In this document: positions 11,830 through 22,606 of the stretch, in pieces
Layout: the number at the start of each line of letters is the position of its first letter
Position numbering within the stretch: the first letter of the stretch is position 1
Source of the DNA: Gnetum montanum
Taxonomy: Eukaryota > Streptophyta > Gnetopsida > Gnetales > Gnetaceae
DNA: 43,057 nt
Direction: 5' to 3'
Assembly: GCA_015680685.1 (NCBI GenBank)
Contig: MNCI01029043.1
Span: forward strand, 196,169-239,225
Program-made: the position numbers and the translations under genes
Notes under the pieces: generated by a model
What the model saw: the letters and a program-made list of their open reading frames with translations, nothing else
Told to the model about the DNA's origin: nothing
Databases searched by the model: none

Positions 11830-12830
11830 AATCCCCAAAGCTTCTTAAGGTTGGTTGGTGCTACCAAGTTGGATATGACCTTAACCTTATTAGGATCAAC
11901 ATGTATTCATGATTTGGGTACTACAAAGCCAAGCATCTTATCATTTTTTTATGTCAAATACACCCTTCTTGGGGTTAAGCCTAAGCTCATACTTGAGGGA
12001 TCATTTAAGCACAAGGTCAGGATCATTCACATGGTCATTAACCACTTTGAACTTAATGGCTATATCATCTACATAATCATTGAGCAATCCTAGCATATAA
12101 TCGCTAAAGATGTACATCATTGCTCTTTGGTAGATTACTCCTATGTTCTTTAGGCCAAAGGGCATCATGATGTAACAAAAGGTACCCCTAGGAAATCATG
12201 AAGGTCATACTAAGTTGATGTTCTAGGTTAATCATAATTTGGTTGTATCTTGAGAATCCATCCATGAAGGATAGCAAGGCATGTCCAACCATAGTATCAA
12301 TAAGTTGGTCAATACTAGACAAAGAGAAATCATCTTTGATGGTTGTCTTATTTAGATCTTAAAATTTAATATAGATGTGTATACTCCAATTTTTCTTAGG
12401 AACTACCACTATGTTTGACACCCATTCTATGTAATTGAAAATCCTAATGAAACTAGATTAATATAGTTTTGTGATATCATCATGAATTACCAAGGCTAAA
12501 TCTAGCCTAATCTTGTGAACTTTTTGCTTAATTGTTCTAATACTGGGATCGAGTATGATGTTATGTTGTGCTAGGTGTGTGTCAAGACCTAGCATATCTT
12601 CATATAACTAAGAAAATTCCTTAATGTTATCTTGAAGGACCATGGTGATGTCTTGAGCTTGATAATGTTTCAATGAGAAACTTAATTTTAGTGTTTTCTC
12701 CTTACCACTGTGTGTCATGATAGGAACCTCAACTAGAGAGTCCTTAGTAATGTTCCTAGCCTCAAGGTCAAGGATTTTGACTAGGTTTCAAGGCCATTCT
12801 AGAGTTTCTCTATTGAGGCCATGTGATCGA
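11830..12830 (-). pseudogene. pol (RT): Reverse transcriptase of element A
   Basis: The minus strand shows the RT core from about 12575. The block VVVPKKNWSIHIYIKF matches VxVxKKnGxWRxCvDf. It is followed by DLNKTTIKDDFSLSSIDQLID and the palm motif FMDGFSRYNQI, whose first Asp is one of the catalytic carboxylates. The active-site YVDD is intact at 12064-12075. Downstream, LVAPTNLKKLWGFQGKLQFIYRFI matches the family's P-x-N-x-KELQ-x-LxGRIxALxRFI thumb region. Frameshifts after YVDD and stops at Gln codons break the frame. The 250 bases upstream (12580-12830) read as the N-terminal RT extension in mixed frames. Role: copies element RNA into DNA. YVDD survival with everything around it broken is probably chance. 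Confidence 0.85.
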
Positions 12831-13370
12831 TTGAACTCTCAGGCTCAAGATATAGGTAATTAAGGTTGATACATCATTCAACATCACCATAAGGTCCACT
12901 TAGGTTCAATGGTAAACTAATTTTCTTTCAAGTGTTCATACTTTAACATTCCATATCATCCATAAGAACATTAAGTGACACTTGGGTAAAATGAGTAAAT
13001 AATGAAAAAAATTATATAAAATGCTCTAGCAACTATGCATGTATTAGCCAAAACATGCTATCTCATGGTCAAATGAGGTGGAAACAAGATCAACAAATGT
13101 TATAGGAGGTAGGTGAAGATAATTAAGATGAAACAAAGGCTACATAAGGTCAAATAAAGATCAAATGATGAAGAAACTTGCTGGAATGGAACCAAGTGAT
13201 GCTCCAATGACCAAAAATAGAGCCAAATGACATCACAAGGCTAAAGAATGAAGGTTAACAATGCATACCAAGGTCAACTTGGGTAAAAACATAGTGAAAC
13301 AAGGCCAAACCAATCAAGGTAGAAAACATAAGGTAACACATGAGTAATATTGGTTAATTAGGATTAGAAT
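12831..13370. other. Start of the protease-RT spacer of element A, rich in GGTCAA words
   Basis: No protein on either strand. The stretch repeats purine-rich phrases built around AAGGTCAA and AGGCCAA, for example near 13065, 13150 and 13270. These continue through the minisatellite region to about 14010. Confidence 0.4.
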
Positions 13371-13374
13371 TTAT

Positions 13375-13548
13375 CAGTTTTAGGCCTTAGTGGGTCATTG
13401 TTACTAGTTTAAGGACTTGGTGGGCCATGTTGCTAATTTAAGGCCTTGGTAGGCCATGTTGCCAATTTAAGGCCTTGGTAGGCCATGTTGAAAATTTAAG
13501 GCCTTGGTAGGCCATGTTGCCAATTTAAGGCCTTAGCAGGTCATATGT
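13375..13548 (+). repeat. 29-bp minisatellite, about six copies
   Basis: Tandem copies close to TTGCCAATTTAAGGCC followed by TTGGTAGGCCATG, 29 bases each. The third to fifth copies are nearly identical and the outer ones diverged. Each unit contains an inverted GGCC...GGCC. Single related copies recur at about 13822-13880 and 14010-14035, embedded in a longer phrase (AACAAGGCCAAACCAATC-like) that itself repeats at 13300, 13735 and 13930. More copies lie at the far end of the spacer (23910-24040). Confidence 0.85.
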
Positions 13549-14139
13549 TAGTTACATGGTATCGAGTGATGGTCAAACCCCATCACCTCAAAGGTTAAAA
13601 AAGATCACTGGAGGACAAAAGAGAGAGAATAAGGTAGATATGATGAAACTACAACTAAGTAGAAGTCAAATGAGGTCAACTAGTGATCTCTAAAAGGCCA
13701 ACCATGCATTACAATATCGAAATAAGTCAAAACATCATGAAACAAGGACAAATCAACCAGGGTGGAAAAGTTATGCTAAAAGAAGATTAGCATTGGTTAA
13801 ACAAGACTATACTTTACCAATTATAGGTCTTAGCAGGCCATGTTGTTGACAATTTTAGGCCTTGGTGGGCCATCGTGGTAACATGGTGTTAAATGATGGT
13901 TAAGGATTGTCAAACTTCATCACTTAACATTAATCAAAGGCCAAATAAGGTCAACAGAGGTCACAAGAGGTAATATAAGGTTAAATATGATTAACTATGA
14001 TTACACTTTGCAAGTTTTAGGCCTTAGAGAGCCATGGTATAGGTCTACATAGCGGTTAGGGGAGTTTGGGTATATGAAGAAGTAATTTCAGGGTTTTTTG
14101 AGGGCAAAAATAATACCTTTTGATGTAACTATGTAGGGT

Positions 14140-17100
14140 TCTCCTATTGACTATAATGGCCAACATAGTCAAACCAGGCCCCAATGTAGTTGGTGATAGT
14201 AGGTGGTTTTCTAGGTTCATTATGGTCAATTCTAGATTCTTAACGGTCTCTATTACTAGTGTTGTAAACTGGGATTGATGATTGGTGCATTTTAACTTCA
14301 TTTTCACCCTCTAGAAGCTAGAAATAAGGCAAAAAATAGTGACTATGATGGCCAACATAGTATAGGTTTATTCTAGCATAGATGCATGTGAGAAATGGAT
14401 TTCTAGGATTTCAAAGTTGCTACTAGTATTCTATTAGCTTGTTAGGGTAGTGTAAGGTTTGGGAAGGGCTAAATAATATATTTAGAGGTTAAAAACACTT
14501 TAGAAGATTATTTTTGATACCATTTTCTACTAGACTACACTAGCCAGTGTAGTTTAGTACTGCCCTAGCATAGATCCACTAAATTAGCATTTTCATGATC
14601 AAAACAGGGTGGAACTATAGCTGGGTAGGGTCAAGCAAGGTTATAGGCTTTCAATCTAGTTTGTGGGTCATTCGAAGTGTTATGGAATTGGTCAAACTTA
14701 CTCAATACCATGACTATGCTAGCTAGTTAGTCCTAGCCTATCTCAACCTAGTTGAAATAAGTTTTAAGCTTTCCATGATCAAACAATGTTAAACTGTAGC
14801 TAGCTTTAGGATTTCAGGGTTAGTAGGCTTCCAAAATCAAGGTTTTGGTTATTCTAAGTTGTGTTATGCTAGTCAAACCCTCCTAGGGTAGGAACTACAT
14901 TAAGACTATGCTACCCAACATAGTCCTAAGTCTACCTTAATGTAGATGCATGCAATTTGATCTCGCATGGTCAAAACATGGTGAAATTGTCACTAGACAA
15001 TGTCAAGCAATGTTCTATGTGTCTTAAGTCAAATTTTAGGTCATTCAGTATGTCAAGGTCCAAATCGCATCAACTTCAAACCATGACTATGCTAGGACTA
15101 CATTGATTAGCATAGCCATGATTGGTTCTACATAGTCAGGTGTGAAATCTAGCTTTTGGTAGGTTTCTATAGTCAATCAACTAGGTTCTTAGGTTACCAA
15201 GATTACTAATGTTCCTAGATAGGGTTTTGGTCTAAAATAGTTGATTTCAGAGGTTGTTTAGGCTTTGAAATGATGATTTCCCATTTGGACTATGCTAGCT
15301 AGTGTAGTTGAGCCTAGCCTCAATGTAGATGGGATAAATATGAGATTTCTAGGGTCAAAATGATATGAATTCATAGCTTGGTAAGGTAAGAAAAGGTTCT
15401 AGGTTTTGAAATTAATTCCTAGGCTATTTGGAGTGTCAAACTACTAGTCAATGCTTCCTAGGATCATAGCCTACTCTAGTGTAGCCATAACATGAATCTT
15501 GGATTTTAGTGAAATTCCATGGTCAGTTGATAGGGTTTTTAGGTATTTAGGTCACTAGTATTAGAAATTGGGGTTTTATGCCTAGAATAGTTAGTTTTGG
15601 TAGTCATTTGGAGGTTAAAATGGACATACACCACTGGACTACATTGGCCAACATAGTGCAAGTCTTCTTTAGCATAGTTGAGGGGTGTATGGTGAGTTTT
15701 GGCCATTTTTTATTGAGGTTGTAGGGCTTGATGGTCTCTAGAGTCTTTCAAAAAGTTTTTGGGTTATCATGATGCTTCTAATAGCCGTTTTGGCATACTG
15801 GTAATCTATGTTGGTGTTTTGGGGGTGGAACTATGCTGGAACTTCATTGACCAGTTTAGTCCTAAGCCTCCTTAGTAGAGTCACAAAATGAAAATGGAAT
15901 TTGGCCTTCTTTTATTTTACAATTTATCAATGCAAGGTTACCAAAGGTTCTAAAGGAGTGTTAAGGTTGAGATGTGATAGTTTGAAGATTATTCTTGGCT
16001 TTTAGTAATCCACCTTGACCTAACTATGTTGGGACTACATTTTCTAGTGTAGCTAGGGTCACCCCCAATGTAGTATGAAGTGTGGAATAGAACTTGACTT
16101 ATTTTGGATCAATTGTTTGCTATTTCAAGGCTAACTAAGGTTCTAGCGTGATGTAAAGGTTAAAATATATTAATTTAAAGGTTTTATTTGGTATAAAATG
16201 GTTTATCCTCTTCCAACTATGTTGGGACTATGCTGGCCAATGTAGTAATAGCCATTCCTAATGTAGTCTAGAGGTGGAAGTAGGAAATTTTCCATTTTTG
16301 CTTGGTTCTCTTAGGTCTTTGACTTACTGAAGACTTTGGTGTTCAACGTGTATTGCTTTGAGGCTATTTTTGATTTTGGGTGGTCATTCCTTATCCAACT
16401 ATTCTGGGACTACATTGGCTAGTGTAGTTGAGGTCTCCTCCAATGTAGTCGATGCAAGGAAAATGGAATTTGTTGCTTTTTTTCAAGTTTCATGAAATTT
16501 CAAAGCTACTAGAGGTTCTAGTTAGGGTTTGGTGCATGGTGTTATAGTTTCAGAGTTAGTTGGAAGTTTGGTTGATGGTTGAGAATATCATCCCACTTGT
16601 GACTATACTAGCCAATGTAGTTAAGTTGCTGGTCAGTGTAGTTACCCAAAATAGCAAGTTTTGGTATGGGTTTTAGCCTTCCTCATTGTCCAATTTCCAT
16701 CAATATAAACACCTAGTTTCCCATTTTGGGCATACGGTTTCATGACATGGGTGGGTAGTTGTGAGGTGGGTTTTGATAATATTTTGGATTTGGAATTCAT
16801 TTCAAGGCTTTAGTATGCTTAAACCCCAGCATAGTCATCATGGGAAGTTGAAAACTCAAGTGTGTTAGGACTCCATTGGCTTACTACATAGGCATCTAGT
16901 GCGACCCACCTTAAATTTGAGTTATTACATGCATTGGTTTCCCACTAACCTAGAATACTCCCACTTTTCAATTGTTAACATGGATTTTAGTGTGACTTCG
17001 ATGAACATTTAGGGAAAACCAAGGTTTTTAAGGTAGGTGCATAAGTTTGGGAGTGTTTGTCTTGTATCAATTTTGCACAAATCATTCTTGTTACATCACT

Positions 17101-17215
17101 CCCACCCTATAGTTTATTGCATCATAGCTTTGAACCTATTTCAGCCTTTATTTTCATTCATCCCTAGCATAGTCTAACAGTCTACACCAAGAGGCCAGTG
17201 TAGCTAATAGAAGGT
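14140..17215 (+). repeat. Degenerate ~189-bp tandem repeat array with palindromic core
   Basis: A recognisable core recurs with starts at about 14150, 14342, 14534, 14713, 14905, 15097, 15289, 15465, 15638, 15841, 16034, 16227, 16409 and 16602, a mean spacing of about 189 bases. Weaker cores are near 16800, 16870 and 17190. The core consensus is close to ACTACATTGGCCAATGTAGT, a perfect 20-base palindrome; individual copies deviate at one to five sites. It is followed about 15-25 bases later by a second half-site such as CCTCAATGTAG. The rest of each unit is T-rich and poorly conserved. The array ends just before the first ATG of the plus-strand pseudogene, so it occupies that gene's upstream region. 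There is no coding signal in it; the minus frame at 14056-14307 is incidental. Confidence 0.85.
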
Positions 17216-17261
17216 TGCTAGAGGCTTAAGGATTTTGGCTATTTTTATGTTGCTTGTCATC

Positions 17262-17386
17262 ATGTCTAAGAGGAAGGCTTCAAATAGTAGGAATCCAATC
17301 CTAGAGGATGTGGATGTAGCTACACAAGAACTCTCTCATCTCTGATGGCTAGTAATTGGTGAAGGTTCTACTACCATGACTCCCAG
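17262..17386 (+). pseudogene. Exon 1 of the antisense pseudogene
   Basis: ATG at 17262, with another in-frame ATG 15 bases upstream at 17247. It encodes a short basic start (SKRKASNSRNP) like a nuclear localisation signal, then an acidic-polar stretch. One TGA, probably from CGA, interrupts it. It ends ACTCCCAG|GTAC with two bases of a codon left over. The next exon's first base completes that codon, so the splice keeps the frame. I chose the second ATG because the first adds only MLLVI; either could be the start. Confidence 0.5.
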
Positions 17387-18956
17387 GTACAAAAATCCTA
17401 ACCATTTTATGTGAAATTTTCTTGGAATCCTAGGCATTTTTGGTCATGTAGGCTTGTTTGTTGGGTAGATTTAAATTTGGAAAGATTCATACTTTAGATT
17501 TAGTTTATATTTATGGGTTTTTGGTGTTTCTTTGGCTATGGGATTGGTGTATATCTAGTTATAAATTTTGTTTCTGCTGTTTCTATGTGTTTTTTATAGT
17601 TGTAAGCAAAAAAGCAACATAAATTTTATATTTTTTGTATGAAGATGTTTTAGAAATTTTAATTTCTATGGTCATAGAGTTGTAGTAGTATGTTTAATGA
17701 TCAAATATGTTTTTAAACAACTAGATTATAACTTATGATTAATTCTCTATGAATTTTTCTGTAAGGTAGTTTAGAGTGGATTTTCAATCTTTGGCCATTT
17801 TTCATTGTACTTTGGTATTTTTAAAGTTATAATGGTTCAAAAAAAATTTCAAATTTTGGGTTTTTAGTATTTTTTTAACAAATCTAATGGCTATGAAATC
17901 ACTAAATTCTGATGTATGGTTAATTTTGAAGAACTTTTTTGTAAACTCACACAAAGTGGGGTTTTGCTATTATGGTTTTGTTCATGTTACTTTTGCATCT
18001 TTTTTCGACAAAAATAGCTAGAAGTTTTTATGGTTTCTAGTTTTAAGTGTTTATTTTATTGTTTAAGAATTCCAATAGTTATGAAATCATAAAATTTGAT
18101 TACACAATTTATTTTTGATAAAATTTTTAGTAGACTAGTGTAAATTGTGGTTTTTTTATTATTATAGTTTTATTTCTATGAAGATGGATGCATTGGCATT
18201 TTAAAAGATTTTTCTAGCCAATGTCCCAATTTCTTAGGGATATTTTGAGATGTCAAGGAAGGTTTGAAAGTGATTTTCATCAAGTTAAATTTTTTTTGAT
18301 ATTTTTATTAGTCAACTACTGTAGGCATTTTCTACAGTTTTGGGGTTGTTTGTGCAAGTTTGTTGAATGTTGTTAAGGTTTTGGTTTATGTTCTAAATTT
18401 TTTCCAAGCTTAGAATTGCAGTATAAATGTTAAATCCCATTGAATTTCATTCCCACATAGTCCAAAACTTGGAAAAAACATTTTAGTTCCAATATATCAT
18501 GTTTGACTAAGTGTAGATAGCCTTGTATAGTGGCAATTTTAGTTGTGAAAATTGCAAACCTCCTTGTCTATACAGGAAATGTTGGTGTTGTTGGTGTTTT
18601 TTTATGGCTATTTTCAAATATTTATAAATTTTTTTACATGTTATATTTTTTAGTTCTCAATAGTCATTTGAATTTTTAGAAAATTTTAACTAGCCATCCT
18701 AGAGTTTTTACTATGGATAATCTCACCACTAACTAGGATTTCTAGCAAAATTTCATCAAATTCAAATTGGTGTTTATGACTATTGTAGTAGTTATAGGCT
18801 AGCTTTCATGTTTATGATGTTTCTATATAAAATAATTTTACACATTTATGCATATCCTACCATGAAAACTGTCATTAGTGGTTCATAGGCCACTTGGTTG
18901 TATTTGGTTTTTAATTAAAAGTTGGTCTTAGTTTTTTTTTTTTTTTTTTTGGGTTT

Positions 18957-19731
18957 TGATGAGTGGCAAGGTACCCCTACACTCAACCATACAAATATGA
19001 GAATTTCACGCATGATTCAGTAAAACTCCAAGGACTAAGTGCTTACGCGCCTTAATGGAACACTAAGGGTTAATCAATTGTTGTCTTCTCAAACTTACTT
19101 GTAAAGTCATGGTTGTATGGTTAAGTAAGCTTGAGGTATATGATTTTTATAGTTTTTTGTCTTTTTATGTATTTTTCTAATAAAGGAAAGGAAGAGAAAA
19201 CTAAGTGACTAACTTACATTAACTATTCATTAACTAAGTTCCAAATGGTCCTAACACCAGTATCCATTCCCACTTGTCGTACACATCCTGAACCAGTGCA
19301 ATGCTACTGGGATTACCAAATGCTAATCATTATTAGGTTACCAAGCGCTACATGCATGTTCAAAGTGGTTGTACTGAGTGTATTTAACTAAGGGGGTTCA
19401 AGGTTAAGAAAGATATCAATTAACTAGGAAACCATTAAATAATAATTAATTACTAATTAGCTTAATCTGTATGCTGCAAGGTTTATCATTAAAGTTCATC
19501 TTTATTGCCATACACAAAATTATGCTCAGGTACAAATTGCTCGAATAAATATTTGTTCACTCTATAACTCCTACTGCGGGCACACAGAAATACTTCTAAC
19601 TCTAGAATAACAAAATTGCAAGAATATAGCTAAGGGTCTAAGTCTAACTGTCTTGAACAAAAGGTGCCACCTCTTATTTATAGAAGATGAGGCAGGATGC
19701 GATATCGCGTATGCAATATCACGGTTCATCA
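18957..19731 (-). mobile_element. R1 solo LTR, copy 1
   Basis: The ends are TGATGA...TCATCA, and the flanking five bases are GGTTT (18952-18956) and GGTTC (19732-19736), a target duplication with one T/C difference. The sequence is homologous through most of its length to 40170-41213. On the minus strand a TATA box TATAAATA sits at 19682-19675, about 50-60 bases into the LTR, preceded by two GATATCGC-like motifs. This gives a short U3 and a long R/U5, and sets the orientation as minus. There is no internal region, so it is a solo LTR left by recombination. It is more GC-rich than the surrounding intron but less so than copy 2. Confidence 0.72.
19675..19725 (-). promoter_or_regulatory. R1 copy 1 core promoter: TATA box and two GATATCGC-type motifs
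   Basis: The TATAAATA box at 19682-19675 (minus) is followed by AGAGG. Upstream on that strand are GTGATATTGC and GCGATATCGC, two versions of a 10-base palindromic motif. The longer R1 copy has about six. Confidence 0.55.
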
Positions 19732-19880
19732 GGTTCTAAGTGTTCAAACTATGGTTTTGGTTGTTATGGGTTTACATGAGAACATTGACATTAAATTTAT
19801 AGTTATTTTGGTTGTTTAGTATTTGTTCATATTTGGTTAAGGCTGTTTATGGTTTTGACGGTTGTTGTTGTTGTGTGTAG

Positions 19881-20703
19881 GGCTTTCCTCAAACCCATCC
19901 TAGTGGTGATTGAATTTGTGGGGCTACTGTACTACATCCATGTACCAAGGCCTCACACACTACCTCCCCACATTATGTTGGAGATTGGCTCCTTATGGTT
20001 TAGGCTTGGGGCAAAAGAGTTCCTGGCCTTCTTGCTATAGAATTTTAGTGTGATGGTATGGTCACACTTATCATCTTGCACTGCCACTATAATCATGAAA
20101 ACTCTATTACCTTAGTCATCTAACTTGATCATCAAGTTTCTAGGAGGCATTCTTGAAACATGCACAAAGGGTGAAGTTCTTGATGGCACTTATACGAGAG
20201 GGACTAATAAGCTATCTAAGATTTGAGACATGCCCAAGTTTAGCTTGTATAATGCTAAAAAAATACTGTTGGTTGGTCATTGTGCCACATGCTATTTCAA
20301 AACCATCCTAGTACTATCTACCATGTGGAAGGGTAAGCATGGCTATAAGTTTTTATTTCTTAGCTATTTTAATTATTTGTTTTATTAGTTTTATTAGGCT
20401 TTAATGGTTTTCCTTTCTTTATTTTGTATGCTTGTAGGTATAGGATTGATGACAAGGGGTTCATCAAAAGCGACCAACTCCTACCCTTTACTCAAATAGT
20501 GTTGAAGGTTTTCATCTAAAGTCCCATAGTGAGGCTTGCAGTGGTGGAGCAATTAATAGGTGACTTGGTCAAGTACACCACATGTTATTCCAATGCCTAC
20601 CAATAATGTATAGACAATGGAATAGCACATGGTTGGTGGGCCAAATCAGATGTTGTTTGCATATCCATTGAAGCCTCCATGCAACCCTCTTCTAGAAAGA
20701 AAG
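19881..20703 (+). pseudogene. Exons 2-3 of the antisense pseudogene: FCP1/NLI-interacting-factor-like HAD domain
   Basis: Exon 2 (19881-20332) begins LKPILVVIEFVGLLYYIH. This aligns with the FCP1/NIF motif I (KPxLVVLDLNGLL), with the nucleophile Asp read as Glu and the second acidic site as Val. Next come a Pro/His-rich segment, LGAKEFLAFLL and FSVMVWS, matching the RPGxxEFLxFLxxxFxVxVWSS block. Near the exon end KKILLVGHCATCYFKT stands where the family has NTLLVDDSPYKxxxN, so the two-Asp motif is replaced by Gly-His. Exon 3 (about 20438-20703) continues RIDDKGFI...LLPFTQIVLKVFI, like the family's closing helices. Members of this family dephosphorylate proteins such as the RNA polymerase II tail; with the Asp residues gone this copy could not. 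The exon 2 to 3 junction needs a one-base shift, and exon 3's donor reads AAG|ATAAG, a G-to-A loss of GT. Confidence 0.5.
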
Positions 20704-20913
20704 ATAAGAATATATTTTTTATTTTTATTTTTGTTTTCATGTCAACATTTTCATGGTTATATAGTTATAGGTTTCTTTTAGGATTTAAGTGTCTAAAAGA
20801 CTTTATTGGTTATGATTGGTTATACATTTGGTTTTAATTGGTTATACTTGTTATAATTTGATTTTATGAAATGTTCTTATGCCTATGCTAATTGGTCTCT
20901 TATTATGTTGAAG

Positions 20914-22500
20914 GTGCTAGTACCTCCTCCATTGTTACACTGGTGATTTCAGGATGCTTTGAGAAGACTCTCATCCTCAAGTATGACAAGTTTGATTCAG
21001 CATAGTAGTGGTTGGCTAGTAGGGCTCCTAGAAACATTTAAGCAAACCTCACTAATGTATGTTTGCTTGATCTCTTTATGCCCCCTAGCCCAACTATCCC
21101 TACTCCTAAGATGATGAATATCATCAACTCCTTTGACAAAGGGATGAATAACTTCATCACCCAAGTTCATGATGTGCCAGTCACCTTGGACATCAATTAA
21201 TCTACCTTTAGTGACCTATTTGGAATTTTTTATGAAGGCCTAAATATTGTCACTAAATCAAGTAAAGAGGTGAAGAATACAAAAGAATGGTTGGACACTC
21301 ATCATGATCATAATTGATTTATCTCCTAACTAATTTAAGGTTGAAGAGGCTAGAGAGGCATATCCCTTGTTTTGATCCTAGGGGTCCTCCAAGTTGCTAT
21401 CATAGGGCAAGATCATGGGTGTGGAACATGCATGGACCATGAATAAGATCCTTTAAAAGGGTGCTTGATTTAACTAGGTTGGTCACTTGGCTTCCAGGCT
21501 ACATGGTGAGATCCTTAAGCTCCATGAAAACCTCACGATGAAATGCCACATGCATTATGCATTCTTTATGGAATATCTAAGGAGTTCAAGGAGTTTTGGT
21601 GGTGATGAATAATGGAAAATGGATAAGACAAGATTCATTCCAACTCTCCAAGCCATGGGTTAAACATGTTTACCCCACTATGTAAGCGTAGAACCAACCA
21701 GAGGACATTGGGAAGTTGTTGTCTATTACTATTAAAGGACATAGTGGTAGGCATTGTGCTTTCCTTGAAAACATGGGGATTGAGCCCCAAGTTGAGCATG
21801 GGAACATTGAAAGGAGTAAGAGATTTTGGGCTATTGAAGAGGCTTATGGTTGAGGAAGAACCACCACTAATCAAGTAACCCTCCAAGAGGAGGTTCATGG
21901 TTAGAGTTGGCCAAGCATGCAATGTGGTTATAAGTATGATTTAATTTTTCTTGTTATTTTTCATTATTATTTCTTATGTTACAAGGATATATTATTATTA
22001 TTTTTTAGGCAAGATATGCTAAGTCATTATGTTTTGCTCTTGTTATTCGTATAGGTAGGTAACAAGAGTTGGTGGCCCAAGCAACAGTAAAGAAGGTGAA
22101 GCCAAAACACCTAGAGGAGGAACTCTTGTAGTTCCACAAGGAAGAGGGGTTACCCAATGTCCCATTGGATGACTTTGACATCATATTTGATCCCTCATAG
22201 CTAGGTGAACCCCAAATCACCATCCTAGGTAATACTCCAAGTATGTATACATTTGGTTTCATGGGTTTAAGTTCTTTTGCTATTTTAGTTTAAGCCTAGT
22301 CATAATTTATTTTTGCTTGTTATGCTTACCTTAGCTATTGAGCCTTAGCCCACCATCTCAACCTCTACATTCCACATGACGCCATGGGTAGACACTCCTA
22401 ATAAAAAGGAATTCATGTAGGGGATGACTAAGGACATGATTGATTGCTTGCAACTGGTTGCTCCCAATGTTAGTAAGGACTTGGCTTATCTTGCACTTAT
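20914..22500 (+). pseudogene. Middle coding blocks of the antisense pseudogene
   Basis: Protein-like stretches of unknown family are separated by T-rich intron-like gaps (20704-20913, about 21926-22049, about 22246-22337, about 22501-22606). Readable segments include LFMPPSPTIPTPKMMNI and VTLDIN...STFSDLFGI around 21070-21230, an EENMGIEPQVEHGN-like stretch near 21770, and LPNVPLDDFDIIFDPS near 22150. Stops fall at Gln and Arg positions. I recognise no domain. Exact exon edges are uncertain except that each gap ends in a TAG or AAG-type acceptor. Confidence 0.4.
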
Positions 22501-22606
22501 AGTATATTTTTTCATTTTATAGTTGTATTATTTTGGTCATTTTTTTTCTCTTGGTTATTTGTCCACTTATTTTTCTCGCTTATGTTTCTTTTTGTGTTGT
22601 TTCTAG

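Larger units (their letters stand above)
17387..19880 (+). other. Large intron of the antisense pseudogene, containing a solo LTR
   Basis: GTAC at the left edge and TTGTGTGTAG at the right edge serve as donor and acceptor. The stretch is strongly T-rich on the plus strand, as plant introns are, and has no coding signal. It was lengthened by insertion of the R1 solo LTR at 18957-19731; without it and its 5-bp duplication the intron would be about 1.7 kb. A run of 19 T followed by GGG lies at 18932-18953, just before the insertion. Confidence 0.5.

Noticed and set aside
10721-12093. Plus frames at 10721-10924 and 11851-12093
   Set aside because: Shadows of the minus-strand RNase H and RT regions.
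13360-13560. CRISPR-like spacing of short repeats
   Set aside because: Repeats are directly adjacent without unique spacers, and the context is a plant retrotransposon.
14056-14307. 83-codon minus frame
   Set aside because: Falls at the edge of the 189-bp repeat array; no motif.
21635-22262. Minus frames of 85-95 codons
   Set aside because: Opposite strand of the antisense pseudogene's middle blocks, which read better on the plus strand.
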